NCBI GenBank assembly: GCA_026393835.1
Contig: JAPKZK010000147.1
Span: forward strand, 1 to 64,000
From: Candidatus Aminicenantota bacterium
GTDB lineage: Bacteria > Acidobacteriota > Aminicenantia > UBA2199
Direction of reading: 5' to 3'
DNA: 64,000 nucleotides
Part shown: in pieces, positions 24,079 through 33,599 of the stretch
Position numbering within the stretch: the stretch's first letter is position 1
Layout: each line of letters opens with the position of its first letter
Program-made: the position numbers and the translations under genes
The notes under the pieces: model-generated
Database searches by the model: none
What the model was told of the DNA's origin: nothing
The model's input: the letters and a program-made list of their open reading frames with translations, nothing else

Positions 24079-24189
24079 TTTTTCCTCCTTTTTATAATTT
24101 GTTTATTGTCCCTTTGTTATTTGTTTGTGGTTTGTAATTTGTAATTTTTAATTTTATTTTTTACCAATGCCCGGGGAATAGAGAGGGGG

Positions 24190-24227
24190 TTCGCCCGGCT
24201 GGCCTGTTATAGGGCTTGCCGGGCGAA
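24190..24227 (-). terminator. Stem-loop after S74 paralogue 2
   Basis: TTCGCCCGGC / GCCGGGCGAA stem with an 18-base loop, 29 bases past the stop at 24256. No T-run follows on the minus strand, so it may be an RNA-stabilising stem more than a terminator. Confidence 0.5.
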
Positions 24228-24255
24228 TCGAAATTCTAATGATCAAAACCGGCTT

Positions 24256-25878
24256 TTATTTTTTTTCAAGCGCGGCGATTTTATCTTTGAGTTCGGAAAT
24301 TGCTTTTTGTTGTTCTTGTAAGGCTTTTTGTTGTTCCCGGATGGATTTTTGTTGTTCCTGGACTATTTTGGTCAGAACGGCCGCCACGTCCATGGGGCTC
24401 ATGCCTTTACGGTCTTTGGTGGCCACCAGTTCGGGCGCGTCTTCGGCAATGAAACCCACATGTTTTTCTTCTTTATCGGCTTTGTAATTGAACTTTACAG
24501 GGATGAGATTGTTTAAGGCATTCAAGGCTTCATCCGTACCCAGGGACTGGATATTTTCTTTCAACACCCGGCTAGAGGAGTCGGTCCAGGTAGCGCCGTC
24601 ACTGTAGGCTCCGCCGCTTAAATGGACCAGGTGAGTGGGACTTGTGGTACCGATTCCAACATTTCCTGATGGCAGAATAGTCATTTTTACAGAATCATTT
24701 GCAACGAGTCTAAAATCATGATTGGTTTTTGCACCGATAAAAACGTGACTGGCATCAGCGACAATGCAGCCGGAGGCACCATCCGTTTGTTTACAGATAA
24801 GATTTGCGGCAGTACCTGTTCTATCTATTTCCAGGGCATAAGTCGGCGACCATGTGCCGATACCGACATTTCCATCGGATTTGAGAGTAAGGGTGTTGGT
24901 GGGTGTACCGGGCTGAATACGGATTGGCATTTTAGATCCGCCGGTGACGTCGCGGATGAAGAAATTGGACTCGTTGCTGCCAATATCGAATACCTGAGCC
25001 GTCCAACCGGAGGTGGTGTCCTGGTCCAAACGAACAGTGGGTGTGTTGCCGGTAACGATATGCAAGTTCATGATGGGGGTAGCGGTTCCGATGCCAACCC
25101 TTCCCCCATCTTCGACATAAAGGGCGCTTGTGCGGGCCCCGGCTTCGATTTTAAAGGGGATACTGCCGCCGGTGGAATCTTCGATGGCAAGATAATTACC
25201 GCCGCCGCTGGAGGAATCGTTGGCAATGATACGCCAGTCGTTAGCGGGAAATCCCTGTGAGGTGCTGGTATCGTCGAAGAAAACCCGAATGCTGTTTTCC
25301 TTCATTTTCATGGTATCGAAACCGAAGTTTTCCGTACCGTCGGTGAGACAATCAAATCCCACGCAGAGGCTGCCGGTGACAATCACATCATCGGCGTGGA
25401 CCACATCCATGGGGCGGGCCAGGTTTTCGGTATTGTTCTGGCTGACAATGGCGCCCTTCCGGACCAAAAAGTGTCCGCTCTGGGTTAATACGTCTTGAAC
25501 CTGTGCACCCTCTGCCGTGAATTCTTCACCGCGAACCTTTTTGTTACCTACAGGGATGACCCGCAGCTCATAAGTATAAGAACCGTCACTGTTATTATCC
25601 CCGGCGATACCGGATATGTCGAGATAGGGGGTGCCCCCGGCTTCGAAGACTTTGCTAAAAACCGAGCCGTCGGGCCTGGAAACGGTCACCATCAATTGTC
25701 CGTAACTGACCCTGGGCTGCCAGGTAATCCCGGCAGCACCGACTATTACTTCAGCCACGGGTTTGGAATCCGGCGGTTCACCTTTGGCGGCAGCCGGGTA
25801 CGCGGGGCCTGTGAACGAGATAATCGACAGTAAAAACATTAAAATATAAATCGGCAAGAATTTTTTACTCCTGTTCAT
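24256..25878 (-). CDS. Secreted S74-domain fibre-like protein (paralogue 2)
   Basis: About 540 residues; the ATG at 25878 is chosen because GGAGGT precedes it and a signal peptide follows directly (a further in-frame start at 25941 lacks both). The architecture is that of its neighbours: PVAEVIVGAAGITWQPRV, GSLCVGFDCLTDGTE, GIGT turns, then the S74 region SSRVLKENI, IPVKFNYKADK, VGFIAEDAPELV. The terminal coiled coil is longer than in the sisters, with tandem REQQKALQEQQKA units. Variation in coil length between paralogues suggests replication slippage in the GAACAACAA-type codons. Confidence 0.78.
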   Translation of the reverse strand: MNRSKKFLPIYILMFLLSIISFTGPAYPAAAKGEPPDSKPVAEVIVGAAGITWQPRVSYGQLMVTVSRPDGSVFSKVFEAGGTPYLDISGIAGDNNSDGSYTYELRVIPVGNKKVRGEEFTAEGAQVQDVLTQSGHFLVRKGAIVSQNNTENLARPMDVVHADDVIVTGSLCVGFDCLTDGTENFGFDTMKMKENSIRVFFDDTSTSQGFPANDWRIIANDSSSGGGNYLAIEDSTGGSIPFKIEAGARTSALYVEDGGRVGIGTATPIMNLHIVTGNTPTVRLDQDTTSGWTAQVFDIGSNESNFFIRDVTGGSKMPIRIQPGTPTNTLTLKSDGNVGIGTWSPTYALEIDRTGTAANLICKQTDGASGCIVADASHVFIGAKTNHDFRLVANDSVKMTILPSGNVGIGTTSPTHLVHLSGGAYSDGATWTDSSSRVLKENIQSLGTDEALNALNNLIPVKFNYKADKEEKHVGFIAEDAPELVATKDRKGMSPMDVAAVLTKIVQEQQKSIREQQKALQEQQKAISELKDKIAALEKK

Positions 25879-25969
25879 GATAATACCTCCTGTTTTATTT
25901 GATATTTGTTTTAATTGACTTATTGGGGATGTACCGGACATTGATTAGAGATGCGTGAAGGGGGAATTA

Positions 25970-25999
25970 CCCGGCGGTCCTTCTAAAAAGACTGCCGGG
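25970..25999 (-). terminator. Stem-loop after S74 paralogue 3
   Basis: CCCGGCGGTC / GACTGCCGGG (one G-U pair) with a 10-base loop, 25 bases beyond the stop at 26025. It is similar in place and style to the stem at 24190-24227. Confidence 0.5.
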
Positions 26000-26024
26000 C
26001 AGTTCGAGCCAGGGATTGTGAATC

Positions 26025-27626
26025 TTACTTTTTCTCCAGTCGGGTAATTTTTTCTTTGAGTTCGGATATTGTCTTTTGTTGTTCTTGAATGGATTTCTGT
26101 TGTTCCTGGACCACTTTGGTTAAGACGGCCACCACATCCATGGGGCTCATGCCTTTTCGATCTTTCGTAGCCACCAGTTCCGGGGCGTCTTCGGCGATGA
26201 ATCCCACATGTTTTTCCGTTTTATCGGCCTTATAATTGTACTTCACCGGGTTGAGGTTGTTTATCGCATTCAACGCTTCTTCAGTAGTCAGGGATTTAAT
26301 GTTCTCTTTCAATGCCCTACTGGACGAGTCCGTCCAGGTAGCGCCGTCACTGTAGGCTCCGCCGCTTAAATGGATCAGGTGAGTGGGACCCGTGGTGCCG
26401 ATTCCCACAAATCCTGATGGCAGAATAGTCATTTTTACAGAATCATTTGCAATTAGTCTGAAATCATGGTTGGTTTTTGCCCCGATAAAAACGTGAGTGG
26501 CATCAGCAACAATGCAGCCGGAAGCGCCATCTGTTTGTTTACAGATAAGATTTGCGGCAGTACCGGTTCTATCTATTTCCAGGGCATAAGTAGGCGACCA
26601 TGTGCCGATACCGACTTTACCATCGGATTTCATTGTGAGTGTGTTGGTGGGGGTTCCCGGTTGAATACGGAATGGCAATTTAGAACCGCCGGTGACGTCC
26701 CGGATGAAAAAGTTGGATTCGTTGCCGGCAATGTCCCATACTTGCGCGGTCCAACCGGAGGATGTATCCTGGTCCAGGCGGATAGAGGGTGTGTCTCCAT
26801 GCACGATATGCATGTTCAAGACGGGTACGGAAGTACCCAATCCAACCCTTCCCGTACTGCTAACATAAATGGAACTGGTGCGGGCACCAGCTTCGATTTT
26901 AAAGGGGACTTTCGAGCCGGTGGTATCCTGGACGGAAAAATAATTGCCGCCGCCGCTGGACGAATCGTTGCACACAATGCGCCAGTCATTGGCGGGAAAT
27001 CCCGCGGTGGAACTGGTGTCATCGAAGTAAATTTGCAAATTGTTTTCTTTCAATTTAATGGTATCGAAGCCGAAGTTTTCCGTACCGTCGGTGAGACAAT
27101 CAAATCCCACGCAGAGACTGCCGGTGATAATCACATCATCGGCGTGAACCACATCCATGGGGCGGGCCAGGTTTTCGGTAGAGTTTTGACTGACGATGGC
27201 GCCCCCCTGGACCAAAAAGTGACCGCTCTGGGTTAAGGCTTCTTGTACAGGTACTCCATCCGCAAGGGGTTCCTCGCCGCGAACCTTCGGACTGCCCACG
27301 GGGACGACCCGAAGTTCATAGGTATAAGATCCGTCGCTGGAATCACCGGTGGAAATACTCGATAGGTCGAGATAGGGATTGATTCCCGCTTCGAAGACTT
27401 TACGAAAAACCGAGCCGTCCGGCCTGGCCACGGTCACGATCAATTGGCCGTAAATAACTCTTGGCTGCCAGTTAATCCCGGTGGAACCGATCGTGATTTC
27501 TGCCACGGGTTTGGAATCCGGCGGTTCGCCTTTTGCGGCGGCCGTATATGCGACGCCTGCGAACCATATAACCATCATTAAAAACATCAAAACAAAAGTT
27601 GACAAGTTTTTTTTTCTCCTGTACAT
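26025..27626 (-). CDS. Secreted S74-domain fibre-like protein (paralogue 3)
   Basis: 533 residues. The signal peptide ends near GVAYTAAA. The N-terminal beta-domain (PVAEITIGSTGINWQPRV) is close to paralogue 2. It has GSLCVGFDCLTDGTE, RVGLGTSVPVLNMHIV and GIGTWSPTYALEI shaft turns. The S74 region is SSRALKENI, LNPVKYNYKADK, VGFIAEDAPELV, with a short coiled coil. The shaft segment shared with paralogues 1 and 2 is almost identical in DNA sequence, while the N-terminal domains differ, consistent with gene conversion. Confidence 0.78.
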   Translation of the reverse strand: MYRRKKNLSTFVLMFLMMVIWFAGVAYTAAAKGEPPDSKPVAEITIGSTGINWQPRVIYGQLIVTVARPDGSVFRKVFEAGINPYLDLSSISTGDSSDGSYTYELRVVPVGSPKVRGEEPLADGVPVQEALTQSGHFLVQGGAIVSQNSTENLARPMDVVHADDVIITGSLCVGFDCLTDGTENFGFDTIKLKENNLQIYFDDTSSTAGFPANDWRIVCNDSSSGGGNYFSVQDTTGSKVPFKIEAGARTSSIYVSSTGRVGLGTSVPVLNMHIVHGDTPSIRLDQDTSSGWTAQVWDIAGNESNFFIRDVTGGSKLPFRIQPGTPTNTLTMKSDGKVGIGTWSPTYALEIDRTGTAANLICKQTDGASGCIVADATHVFIGAKTNHDFRLIANDSVKMTILPSGFVGIGTTGPTHLIHLSGGAYSDGATWTDSSSRALKENIKSLTTEEALNAINNLNPVKYNYKADKTEKHVGFIAEDAPELVATKDRKGMSPMDVVAVLTKVVQEQQKSIQEQQKTISELKEKITRLEKK

Positions 27627-27716
27627 GGTGTTACCTCCTATTTTTTTATTTAAATAATTATTTATTTACCATTTACACATTACACCGGGATCGTCGGGGG
27701 CCAGGGCGCCAGGGAG

Positions 27717-27751
27717 TTTTTCTTCGCGGTCCTTCGTGTTCTTAGCGGCTA
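27717..27751. repeat. Dispersed repeat (TTCTTAGCGGCTA type)
   Basis: Second copy of the element at 11528-11562 and 59574-59612, here with a T in place of one C. It sits just downstream of the stop of S74 paralogue 4. Confidence 0.75.
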
Positions 27752-27769
27752 TTTTCGCAGCAGCGCTAT

Positions 27770-29368
27770 TTATTTTTTTTCCTCCAGTCGGGCGATTTTT
27801 TCCTGGAGCTGCGCGATTGTTTTCTGTTGTTCCTGTACCACTTTGGTTAAAACAGCCACCACATCCATAGGACTCATGCCTTTTTTGTCCTTAGCGGCGA
27901 CCAATTCGGGTGCATCTTCAGCGATAAACCCTACGTGCTTTTCCGTATTATCCGCCTTGTAATTGAACTTCACGGGATTGAGATCGTTTAATGCATTCAA
28001 AGCTTCATCGGTAGTAAGCGATTGAATGTTTTCTTTCAATGCCCTGCTGGAAGCGTTGGTCCAGACTCCGCCGGTTGTGCAATACGCACCGCTGGCCATA
28101 TGCAGCGGGTAAGATGGGGTATTCCTACCGAATCCCACATACCCTGATGGAAGAATAGTTATTTTGGGAGAATCATTTGCTATAAGTCTAAAATCATGGT
28201 TGGATTTAGCCCCGATAAAAACATGACTGGAATCGGCGACAATGCAGGCGGAAGCGCCGTCCGTTTGTTTACAGATAAAATTTGCGGGAGCCCCGGTTTT
28301 ATTGATTTCCAGTGCATAAGCCGGCGACCATGTGCCCATCCCGATTTTACCGTCGGACTTTATGCAGAGTGAGTCGCTGGGGGCGCCGGGTTGTATCCTG
28401 AAGGGAAGCCTGGAAGAGTTGGTGACATCCCGGATAAAGAAATTAGACTCGTTGCCGACCAAATCCCAGGCCTGCGCCGTCCACCCGGAGGTAGTGTCCT
28501 GTTCAAGTCTTACCGCGGGTGAATCCCCATCCACGATGTGCATCTCGACGGCGGGGGCAGCGGTTTTCAGGCCGATCCGGCCATAATCTTCGATATAAAG
28601 CGCATTGTCCGGGGCCCCGGCTTCAATTTTAAATGGGGTCTTCGATGCCGTAGTGTCTTCCACGGCGAAATAATTGGCGCCGCCGTCGATAACATCGTTG
28701 ACGACGATTCGCCAATCATTGGCAGGAAATGAAGATGTGTTGCTGGTGTCTTCGAAATGAATGCGGAGATTGTTTTCTTTTAACCGTAGGACGTCATACG
28801 CCCACGTTTCCGGGTCTGCGCAATCGGTCCCGATACACAGACTCCCGACGACATATAAATCTTCATTATAGGTGTAATCGGGCCTGGCGATCCCCTGGCC
28901 TTTGGGTTCGGGCATATTGGTCGGAATGACGATCGCACCCCCCCGGACCAAAAAATGACCTGTCTGGGTTAATGCAACCTGGGGACTCGTTTCCGCTTTC
29001 ATCTGCGAACCCGCGGCCTCGTCGCGAACCCTGACCCCGGCCACCGGGCTAACGCGAAGTTCATAAGTATAATGTCCGTCCATCATTTGATTCTTGCTCA
29101 CTTCCGCCAGTCCCAGGTAGGGAGCGGCGCCGGGATCGAAATTTTTTTGAAATAATGCGCCATCGGGAAGGGAAACCGTTAATGTCAACCGCCCGTAACT
29201 CACCCTGGGGACAAAATTGATACCGCTTGAACCGATGGTCACATCGGCTACCGGGCGATTATTTCCCCGGGACTCTTCCGTGGCGGAAACCGCTCCCGCC
29301 ATTAAAATCACAAAAATGAAGCCTAACGACAGTATAAAGCCTTTTGTTGACTTGATTTGCCAATGCAT
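27770..29368 (-). CDS. Secreted S74-domain fibre-like protein (paralogue 4)
   Basis: 532 residues and the most diverged of the minus-strand group. The leader ends in LMAGAVSATEE. The N-terminal beta-domain (PVADVTIGSSGINFVPRV, YTYELRVSPVAG) is conserved. The anchor motif is GSLCIGTDCADPETW instead of DCLTDGTE. The segment before the S74 region (PSYPLHMASGAYCTTGGVWTN) matches the plus-strand gene at 20428 more than its tandem sisters, so this copy looks recombinant. The S74 region SSRALKENI ... VGFIAEDAPELV and a C-terminal coiled coil close the protein. GGAGG precedes the start. Confidence 0.78.
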   Translation of the reverse strand: MHWQIKSTKGFILSLGFIFVILMAGAVSATEESRGNNRPVADVTIGSSGINFVPRVSYGRLTLTVSLPDGALFQKNFDPGAAPYLGLAEVSKNQMMDGHYTYELRVSPVAGVRVRDEAAGSQMKAETSPQVALTQTGHFLVRGGAIVIPTNMPEPKGQGIARPDYTYNEDLYVVGSLCIGTDCADPETWAYDVLRLKENNLRIHFEDTSNTSSFPANDWRIVVNDVIDGGANYFAVEDTTASKTPFKIEAGAPDNALYIEDYGRIGLKTAAPAVEMHIVDGDSPAVRLEQDTTSGWTAQAWDLVGNESNFFIRDVTNSSRLPFRIQPGAPSDSLCIKSDGKIGMGTWSPAYALEINKTGAPANFICKQTDGASACIVADSSHVFIGAKSNHDFRLIANDSPKITILPSGYVGFGRNTPSYPLHMASGAYCTTGGVWTNASSRALKENIQSLTTDEALNALNDLNPVKFNYKADNTEKHVGFIAEDAPELVAAKDKKGMSPMDVVAVLTKVVQEQQKTIAQLQEKIARLEEKK

Positions 29369-29445
29369 GAGATTTTCCTCCTTTTAAAACTGCTTATATA
29401 TTATACAAAAAATCTTTGGTCTTTCCAACAGGCGTGGAATTTTTT

Positions 29446-30390
29446 TTATTTTTTTATCTCCCCTTTGAGATAGGCCTCATAGGTTTTTTTTATGCCCTCT
29501 GCAAGGGAGTAACGGTGTTTCCAGCCCAGAGCCCGCAGCCGGGAAACATCCAGTAATTTTCGCGGGGTTCCATCGGGTTTGGTTGCGTCCCACCTCAATT
29601 CCCCTGCAAACCCCACCGCTTGTCGTATGGATTCAGCCAGTTCTTTGATGGTGATATCTTCACCGGCGCCGATATTGATAATTTCGCCGATATCTTTAAA
29701 GCCATAGTTTTCCACCAGGAAAACGACGGCGTCGGCCAGGTCATCGACGTATAAGAACTCCCGCCGGGGCGACCCCGTGCCCCAGAGTTCCACGTAAGAG
29801 GTTTTGTTGACCCTGGCTTCATGGAATTTTCGGATCAGCGCGGGCAACACATGGGAAGTTTGAAGATTATAATTATCGTTGGGTCCGTAAAGATTGGTGG
29901 GCATTACGGAGATAAAATCGGTCCCGTACTGCTCGTTGTAATAGCGGCACATTTTTAAGCCGGCGATTTTGGCGATGGCATAGGCCTCATTGGTGGGTTC
30001 CAGGGGCGAAGCCAGGAGGTGTTCTTCTTTTATGGGTTGGGGGGCAAGCCTGGGGTAGATACAGGAACTGCCCAGGAACAGGAGCTTTTTTACGCCGTAT
30101 TTGTAAGCGGCGTGAATGATATTGGTCTGGATGGTCAGGTTACTGTAGATGAATTCGGCGGGGTAGGTTTTGTTGGCCCAGATACCGCCAACTTTTGCAG
30201 CGGCAAGGAAAACATACGCGGGCCTTTCTTTTTCAAAAAAGTGTTCCACTTCCTGCTGCCGCTGGAGATCGAAATCGCCGACATCGCTGCATATAAGATT
30301 GGTATATTGTTTTTCTTCGAGTTTTCGTTTGATTGCCGAGCCCACCAGGCCTTTATAACCGGCGATATAAATTTTATTTTCTTTTTTCAT
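29446..30390 (-). CDS. fcl: GDP-L-fucose synthase
   Basis: 314 residues of an extended short-chain dehydrogenase. NAD(P)-binding GYKGLVGSAI, the catalytic Ser in LGSSCIYP, YxxxK in YAIAKIAGLKMC, PTNLYGPNDNYN and WGTGSPRREFLYVDDLA are all signatures of GDP-4-keto-6-deoxymannose epimerase-reductase (Fcl/WcaG). It makes GDP-L-fucose in the cytoplasm for surface glycan. GDP-mannose dehydratase (gmd) is not in this window. The gene is separated from the main glycan cluster by an ATPase-nuclease gene and a 430-base gap. Confidence 0.9.
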   Translation of the reverse strand: MKKENKIYIAGYKGLVGSAIKRKLEEKQYTNLICSDVGDFDLQRQQEVEHFFEKERPAYVFLAAAKVGGIWANKTYPAEFIYSNLTIQTNIIHAAYKYGVKKLLFLGSSCIYPRLAPQPIKEEHLLASPLEPTNEAYAIAKIAGLKMCRYYNEQYGTDFISVMPTNLYGPNDNYNLQTSHVLPALIRKFHEARVNKTSYVELWGTGSPRREFLYVDDLADAVVFLVENYGFKDIGEIINIGAGEDITIKELAESIRQAVGFAGELRWDATKPDGTPRKLLDVSRLRALGWKHRYSLAEGIKKTYEAYLKGEIKK

Positions 30391-30823
30391 GCCTCTACCT
30401 CACTTCAAGATGAAATTCTACCACGAACCTGCTTTAATTACAAGCAGTGGGTAGTGTGAATCGGTTTTTGCTCCTGGAGCGTGTATACTTACTCAACTTG
30501 CGCTCAATCATGCTCCCCGCGCGCATATTATGCTGCCCGCCGGCGGGAATCACGCCCCGTTGACAGGTATTAATTGTAACCGTACGAAAGAATTTGCTTA
30601 AAATATGAATTTGTGGTATAAAGTATTATGGTTAAAGCGATTGTGAGCAAAGTATCCTTAATAATTTTATAACCATTGAGCTGGAAACATTACACTACCC
30701 GTATAAGCATTGTCGATGCCTACAATGTCCGCCTGGAAATTAGCGACGTTGAAAATAACCTTATTAAAGAACCGGCGGGTGCAGACCCGAATGGAATGGA
30801 CCCTTGCGCGATTGAAAGAAAGG
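30391..30823. other. Intergenic gap, no confident gene
   Basis: Short opposed frames exist (a 68-codon TTG-initiated plus-strand frame from 30676 and a 90-codon minus-strand one), but neither has a ribosome-binding site or recognisable motif. There is a GC-rich palindromic patch around 30520-30560 (CCCGCC/GGCGGG) and a TTGACA at about 30559 without a matching -10 box. Confidence 0.4.
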
Positions 30824-32395
30824 TTAAGGTAACCTGTCTTGTAAAATCTCCAGCAGGTAATTGCCGATATTTCGCTGCTTAAGGTTGAACCCGACGCCCA
30901 ATAAAACAATCTCTTTCCCACTGCCCAGGTATTTCTCATAATACTTCATCTTTTTGATCTGTTCTAAAGCCTCAAGTTCGCTGCCTAACTTGAATTCCAT
31001 GATGTAAATTTTATTTCCCGTCTCCAGCACGGCATCGATACGCCCGGTATTGGTGGGGACTTCACACCTGACATCGGCGCCGGCTAATTTCAGTATTAAA
31101 TAAATAATCGAGTGGTAATAGGTCTCTCTTTCCCTGATAAAAATTTGGTAGGGAATGGATGCAAACAGGGATTTGCTTTCCCGGATAAACCCGTCCATGT
31201 CACCGGCCTTCACCAGTTCATTTATTCGCTTCAGAAAACGGCCGCTAAAACTCATATCTTTTCGACTGAACTCTCCCAGGAGATAGGTCAAAAAAGAATC
31301 CCTTACCTCTTTGTTGGGATAGGATAAATGATAGGTTTCCTCCCTATTTTCAATGGTGATTTTTTTGATGGTGAGGTACCCGGTTTGAAAAAGCAGGGCC
31401 GCAATGTCTATGTTTTCGATGTCATAACTGTCAAAGGTGTAATTTTCTACCGTTAAATTCTCGAATTCCCTTATTTCGCTTTTATTACGCCTGATTAATT
31501 GGATTAAAAATGTGGGGGTCCCGGAGGTGAACCAAAAATTTCTAAAACGTTTCTCTGTGAATAAATTCAATATGGAGAAGGGGTTATAAACAAAATTTTT
31601 CCCGTCCCAGGAATAGCCATTGTACCAATGCCTGATTTCATTTGCCAATTGTTCTTTGCTCATCCCCGCTTCATCGGCCAACTTCGCAAGATAGGGTTCA
31701 AAATAATGCATCAATTCCGTTTCCGTATATCCTACCAGCACAGCGAATTGTTCGGACAGCGTAATGTCGCGTAAGTTATTAAGATCGGAGAAAATGGATA
31801 CCCTGGAGAACTTCGATACACCCGTAATAAATACGAACCGAAGAAAGGCATCCGATCCTTTTATAACTCCAAAGAAGTTCTTTAAGACCTTACGAATATT
31901 TTTGGCTGTTTCGATTTTACCTGCTTCCATAAATTCGGTAATGGGTTTGTCGTACTCATCCACCAGGATTACCACTTTTTGTTTTTGAGACAGTTTCTCC
32001 AGGAGTTGCCCGAATTTTTCTTTTAGAAAAAGACCGTGATCCAATTGGACATTATAATCCGCGGCTATTTTTTCAATCCGCATATCCAGTGCATTCTCAA
32101 GTATTTCAGGGGTTTTAAAGGTAACTTTGGATAAATCCAGGTAGACCACCGGGTGTTGGGTCCATTCGATTTTGTCATATATCCAGAGCCCTTTAAAAAG
32201 CTCCTTATTACCGGAGAAAATTTCCGCCAGGGTAGAGATCAGCAGGGATTTTCCAAAGCGGCGCGGCCGGGATAGAAAGTAGTATCTCCCTCCTGTGGCA
32301 AAAAGGTCGTGGATTTGCCTGGTTTTATCGACGTAAATATAATCCTCTTCGATAAAATCACGAAACGTCTGGATGCTGAGCGGTAAATTTTTCAT
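30824..32395 (-). CDS. AAA-ATPase-like/PD-(D/E)XK nuclease-like protein
   Basis: 523 residues. The N-terminal AAA-ATPase_like region (YVDKTRQI, Walker A SRPRRFGKSLL at about 42-52, Walker B VVILVDEYDKPI, ITGVSKFSRVSIFSDLNNL, WYNGYSW) is followed by a C-terminal PD-(D/E)XK region (GRIDAVLETGNKIYIMEFKLG with D, E and K in register). This is the large family with AAA-ATPase_like plus PDDEXK_9 domains, abundant in environmental anaerobes. Its job is unknown; mobile-element maintenance or defence has been suggested for such families. It is complete and sits inside the glycan locus without obvious relation to it. Confidence 0.88.
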   Translation of the reverse strand: MKNLPLSIQTFRDFIEEDYIYVDKTRQIHDLFATGGRYYFLSRPRRFGKSLLISTLAEIFSGNKELFKGLWIYDKIEWTQHPVVYLDLSKVTFKTPEILENALDMRIEKIAADYNVQLDHGLFLKEKFGQLLEKLSQKQKVVILVDEYDKPITEFMEAGKIETAKNIRKVLKNFFGVIKGSDAFLRFVFITGVSKFSRVSIFSDLNNLRDITLSEQFAVLVGYTETELMHYFEPYLAKLADEAGMSKEQLANEIRHWYNGYSWDGKNFVYNPFSILNLFTEKRFRNFWFTSGTPTFLIQLIRRNKSEIREFENLTVENYTFDSYDIENIDIAALLFQTGYLTIKKITIENREETYHLSYPNKEVRDSFLTYLLGEFSRKDMSFSGRFLKRINELVKAGDMDGFIRESKSLFASIPYQIFIRERETYYHSIIYLILKLAGADVRCEVPTNTGRIDAVLETGNKIYIMEFKLGSELEALEQIKKMKYYEKYLGSGKEIVLLGVGFNLKQRNIGNYLLEILQDRLP

Positions 32396-32500
32396 AATGG
32401 TAGGATTATAACATTAGCGCCGGATTTTATCAACAGGCGGATGGACTATGGGACAGGCCAATTTTTTCCATTTATATCATATTTCAATCGAGGAGATTTG

Positions 32501-33547
32501 TCAACATGCGGATGGGCGATCCGCGGAACCGTTAACGGCAATGTTATATATCATGTCGCTGACATCGATTTTATCGGCGACAATCCGCCGGCCGATGGTC
32601 CGCCATTTTTCTCTTTGATATCCGGATAAGATGGAAACCGCTTTTTCAATGGCTTCATCCTGCTGTTTGTGAGAAAAATTATGTACGATGCCGTACACCC
32701 TTTCCTGTTCATCGGTGTAGCCCCGGCCCACGGGATCGATATACACACCCGGAACCCCCAACACGGCCCCCTCTGAAACCATTGTGGCGCTTTCCCCGAA
32801 AATCAATGCGGCGTGGGCCATCAGGCTGTGGATATCGGTAACCTCTAATTTTAGTTTGTATTTTTCCAGCTCCGGGGGCAACCCGCCTTCACTGGTAATA
32901 AACACCCGGCCGTACTTTTCCAGCTCCCGGATGGCCCGGATTTTGTTCGGGGTGGACAATCCGGACCGCCCGATGTCGTGTCCGGAACTCCAACCGACAA
33001 ACCGAACCAGCGTATATATTTCGCCGGGTTTGACGCCGACTTTTGCCGGTATCGTCGGGTCGGGTTTAAAATAGTTGGGATGAAGGTAGGCCAGTTCATG
33101 GTAGCCATTGTACCGGACATGACGCCAGCGTATTTTTTTGCGGTAACATTGGGGCACAAAAATGCAATCGGCAAAAGGATAAGCCAGGAAATTTGAAATA
33201 GCGGCCGTCTCGGTGTCATAAAAGATGTAAGTGGGGATACGCCGGAGTTTCCCCAACAAGCTGATATAAGTGCCGGCCACGGCCATCATCACATCGGGCT
33301 TAAACTCCCGGATGAGTTTGAAGAGCCGCCACTGCCGATAAATCAATTCCATGCCGAGATGAATAACTCCTTTCCTGGCGCGGCCGAAAACCATGACCGG
33401 GATATCGTAACTATGGGCCAGTTCTACCAGTATGTCTTTATCGCGACCGGTTATCAATACATTATGGCCCTGGTTTTTCAGGCGGGGGATGACGTTCCGG
33501 AAAAAATGCAGATGGGCCGGGTGCTGCAAATCGATAAGAAAATTCAT
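32501..33547 (-). CDS. DUF354-type GT-B-like glycan protein
   Basis: 348 residues. It starts MNFLIDLQHPAHLHFFRNVI, followed by GHNVLITGRDKDIL, PDVMMAVAGTYISLLGKL, YDTE and IFVPQCYRKKIRW. The C-terminal half contains DIHSLMAHAALIFGESATMVSEGAVLGVPGVYI, the donor-site pattern of GT-B folds such as UDP-GlcNAc epimerase/MurG relatives. This matches the DUF354 family found in polysaccharide loci. A glycosyltransferase or nucleotide-sugar epimerase role is likely. It is the last gene of the co-directional glycan run. Confidence 0.75.
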   Translation of the reverse strand: MNFLIDLQHPAHLHFFRNVIPRLKNQGHNVLITGRDKDILVELAHSYDIPVMVFGRARKGVIHLGMELIYRQWRLFKLIREFKPDVMMAVAGTYISLLGKLRRIPTYIFYDTETAAISNFLAYPFADCIFVPQCYRKKIRWRHVRYNGYHELAYLHPNYFKPDPTIPAKVGVKPGEIYTLVRFVGWSSGHDIGRSGLSTPNKIRAIRELEKYGRVFITSEGGLPPELEKYKLKLEVTDIHSLMAHAALIFGESATMVSEGAVLGVPGVYIDPVGRGYTDEQERVYGIVHNFSHKQQDEAIEKAVSILSGYQREKWRTIGRRIVADKIDVSDMIYNIAVNGSADRPSAC

Positions 33548-33599
33548 TGAAATACCATCCTATTCACCTTCATATGTAAACGGGAGTGCAGGCGCACGC

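Noticed and set aside
20428..29368. Prophage tail-fibre region
   Set aside because: S74 domains are common in phage fibres, but each gene has a signal peptide and no capsid, terminase, tail or integrase genes are in the window.
30667..30939. Small coding frames in the 30.4-30.8-kb gap
   Set aside because: Opposite-strand frames of 68 and 90 codons overlap; neither has a ribosome-binding site or recognisable similarity.
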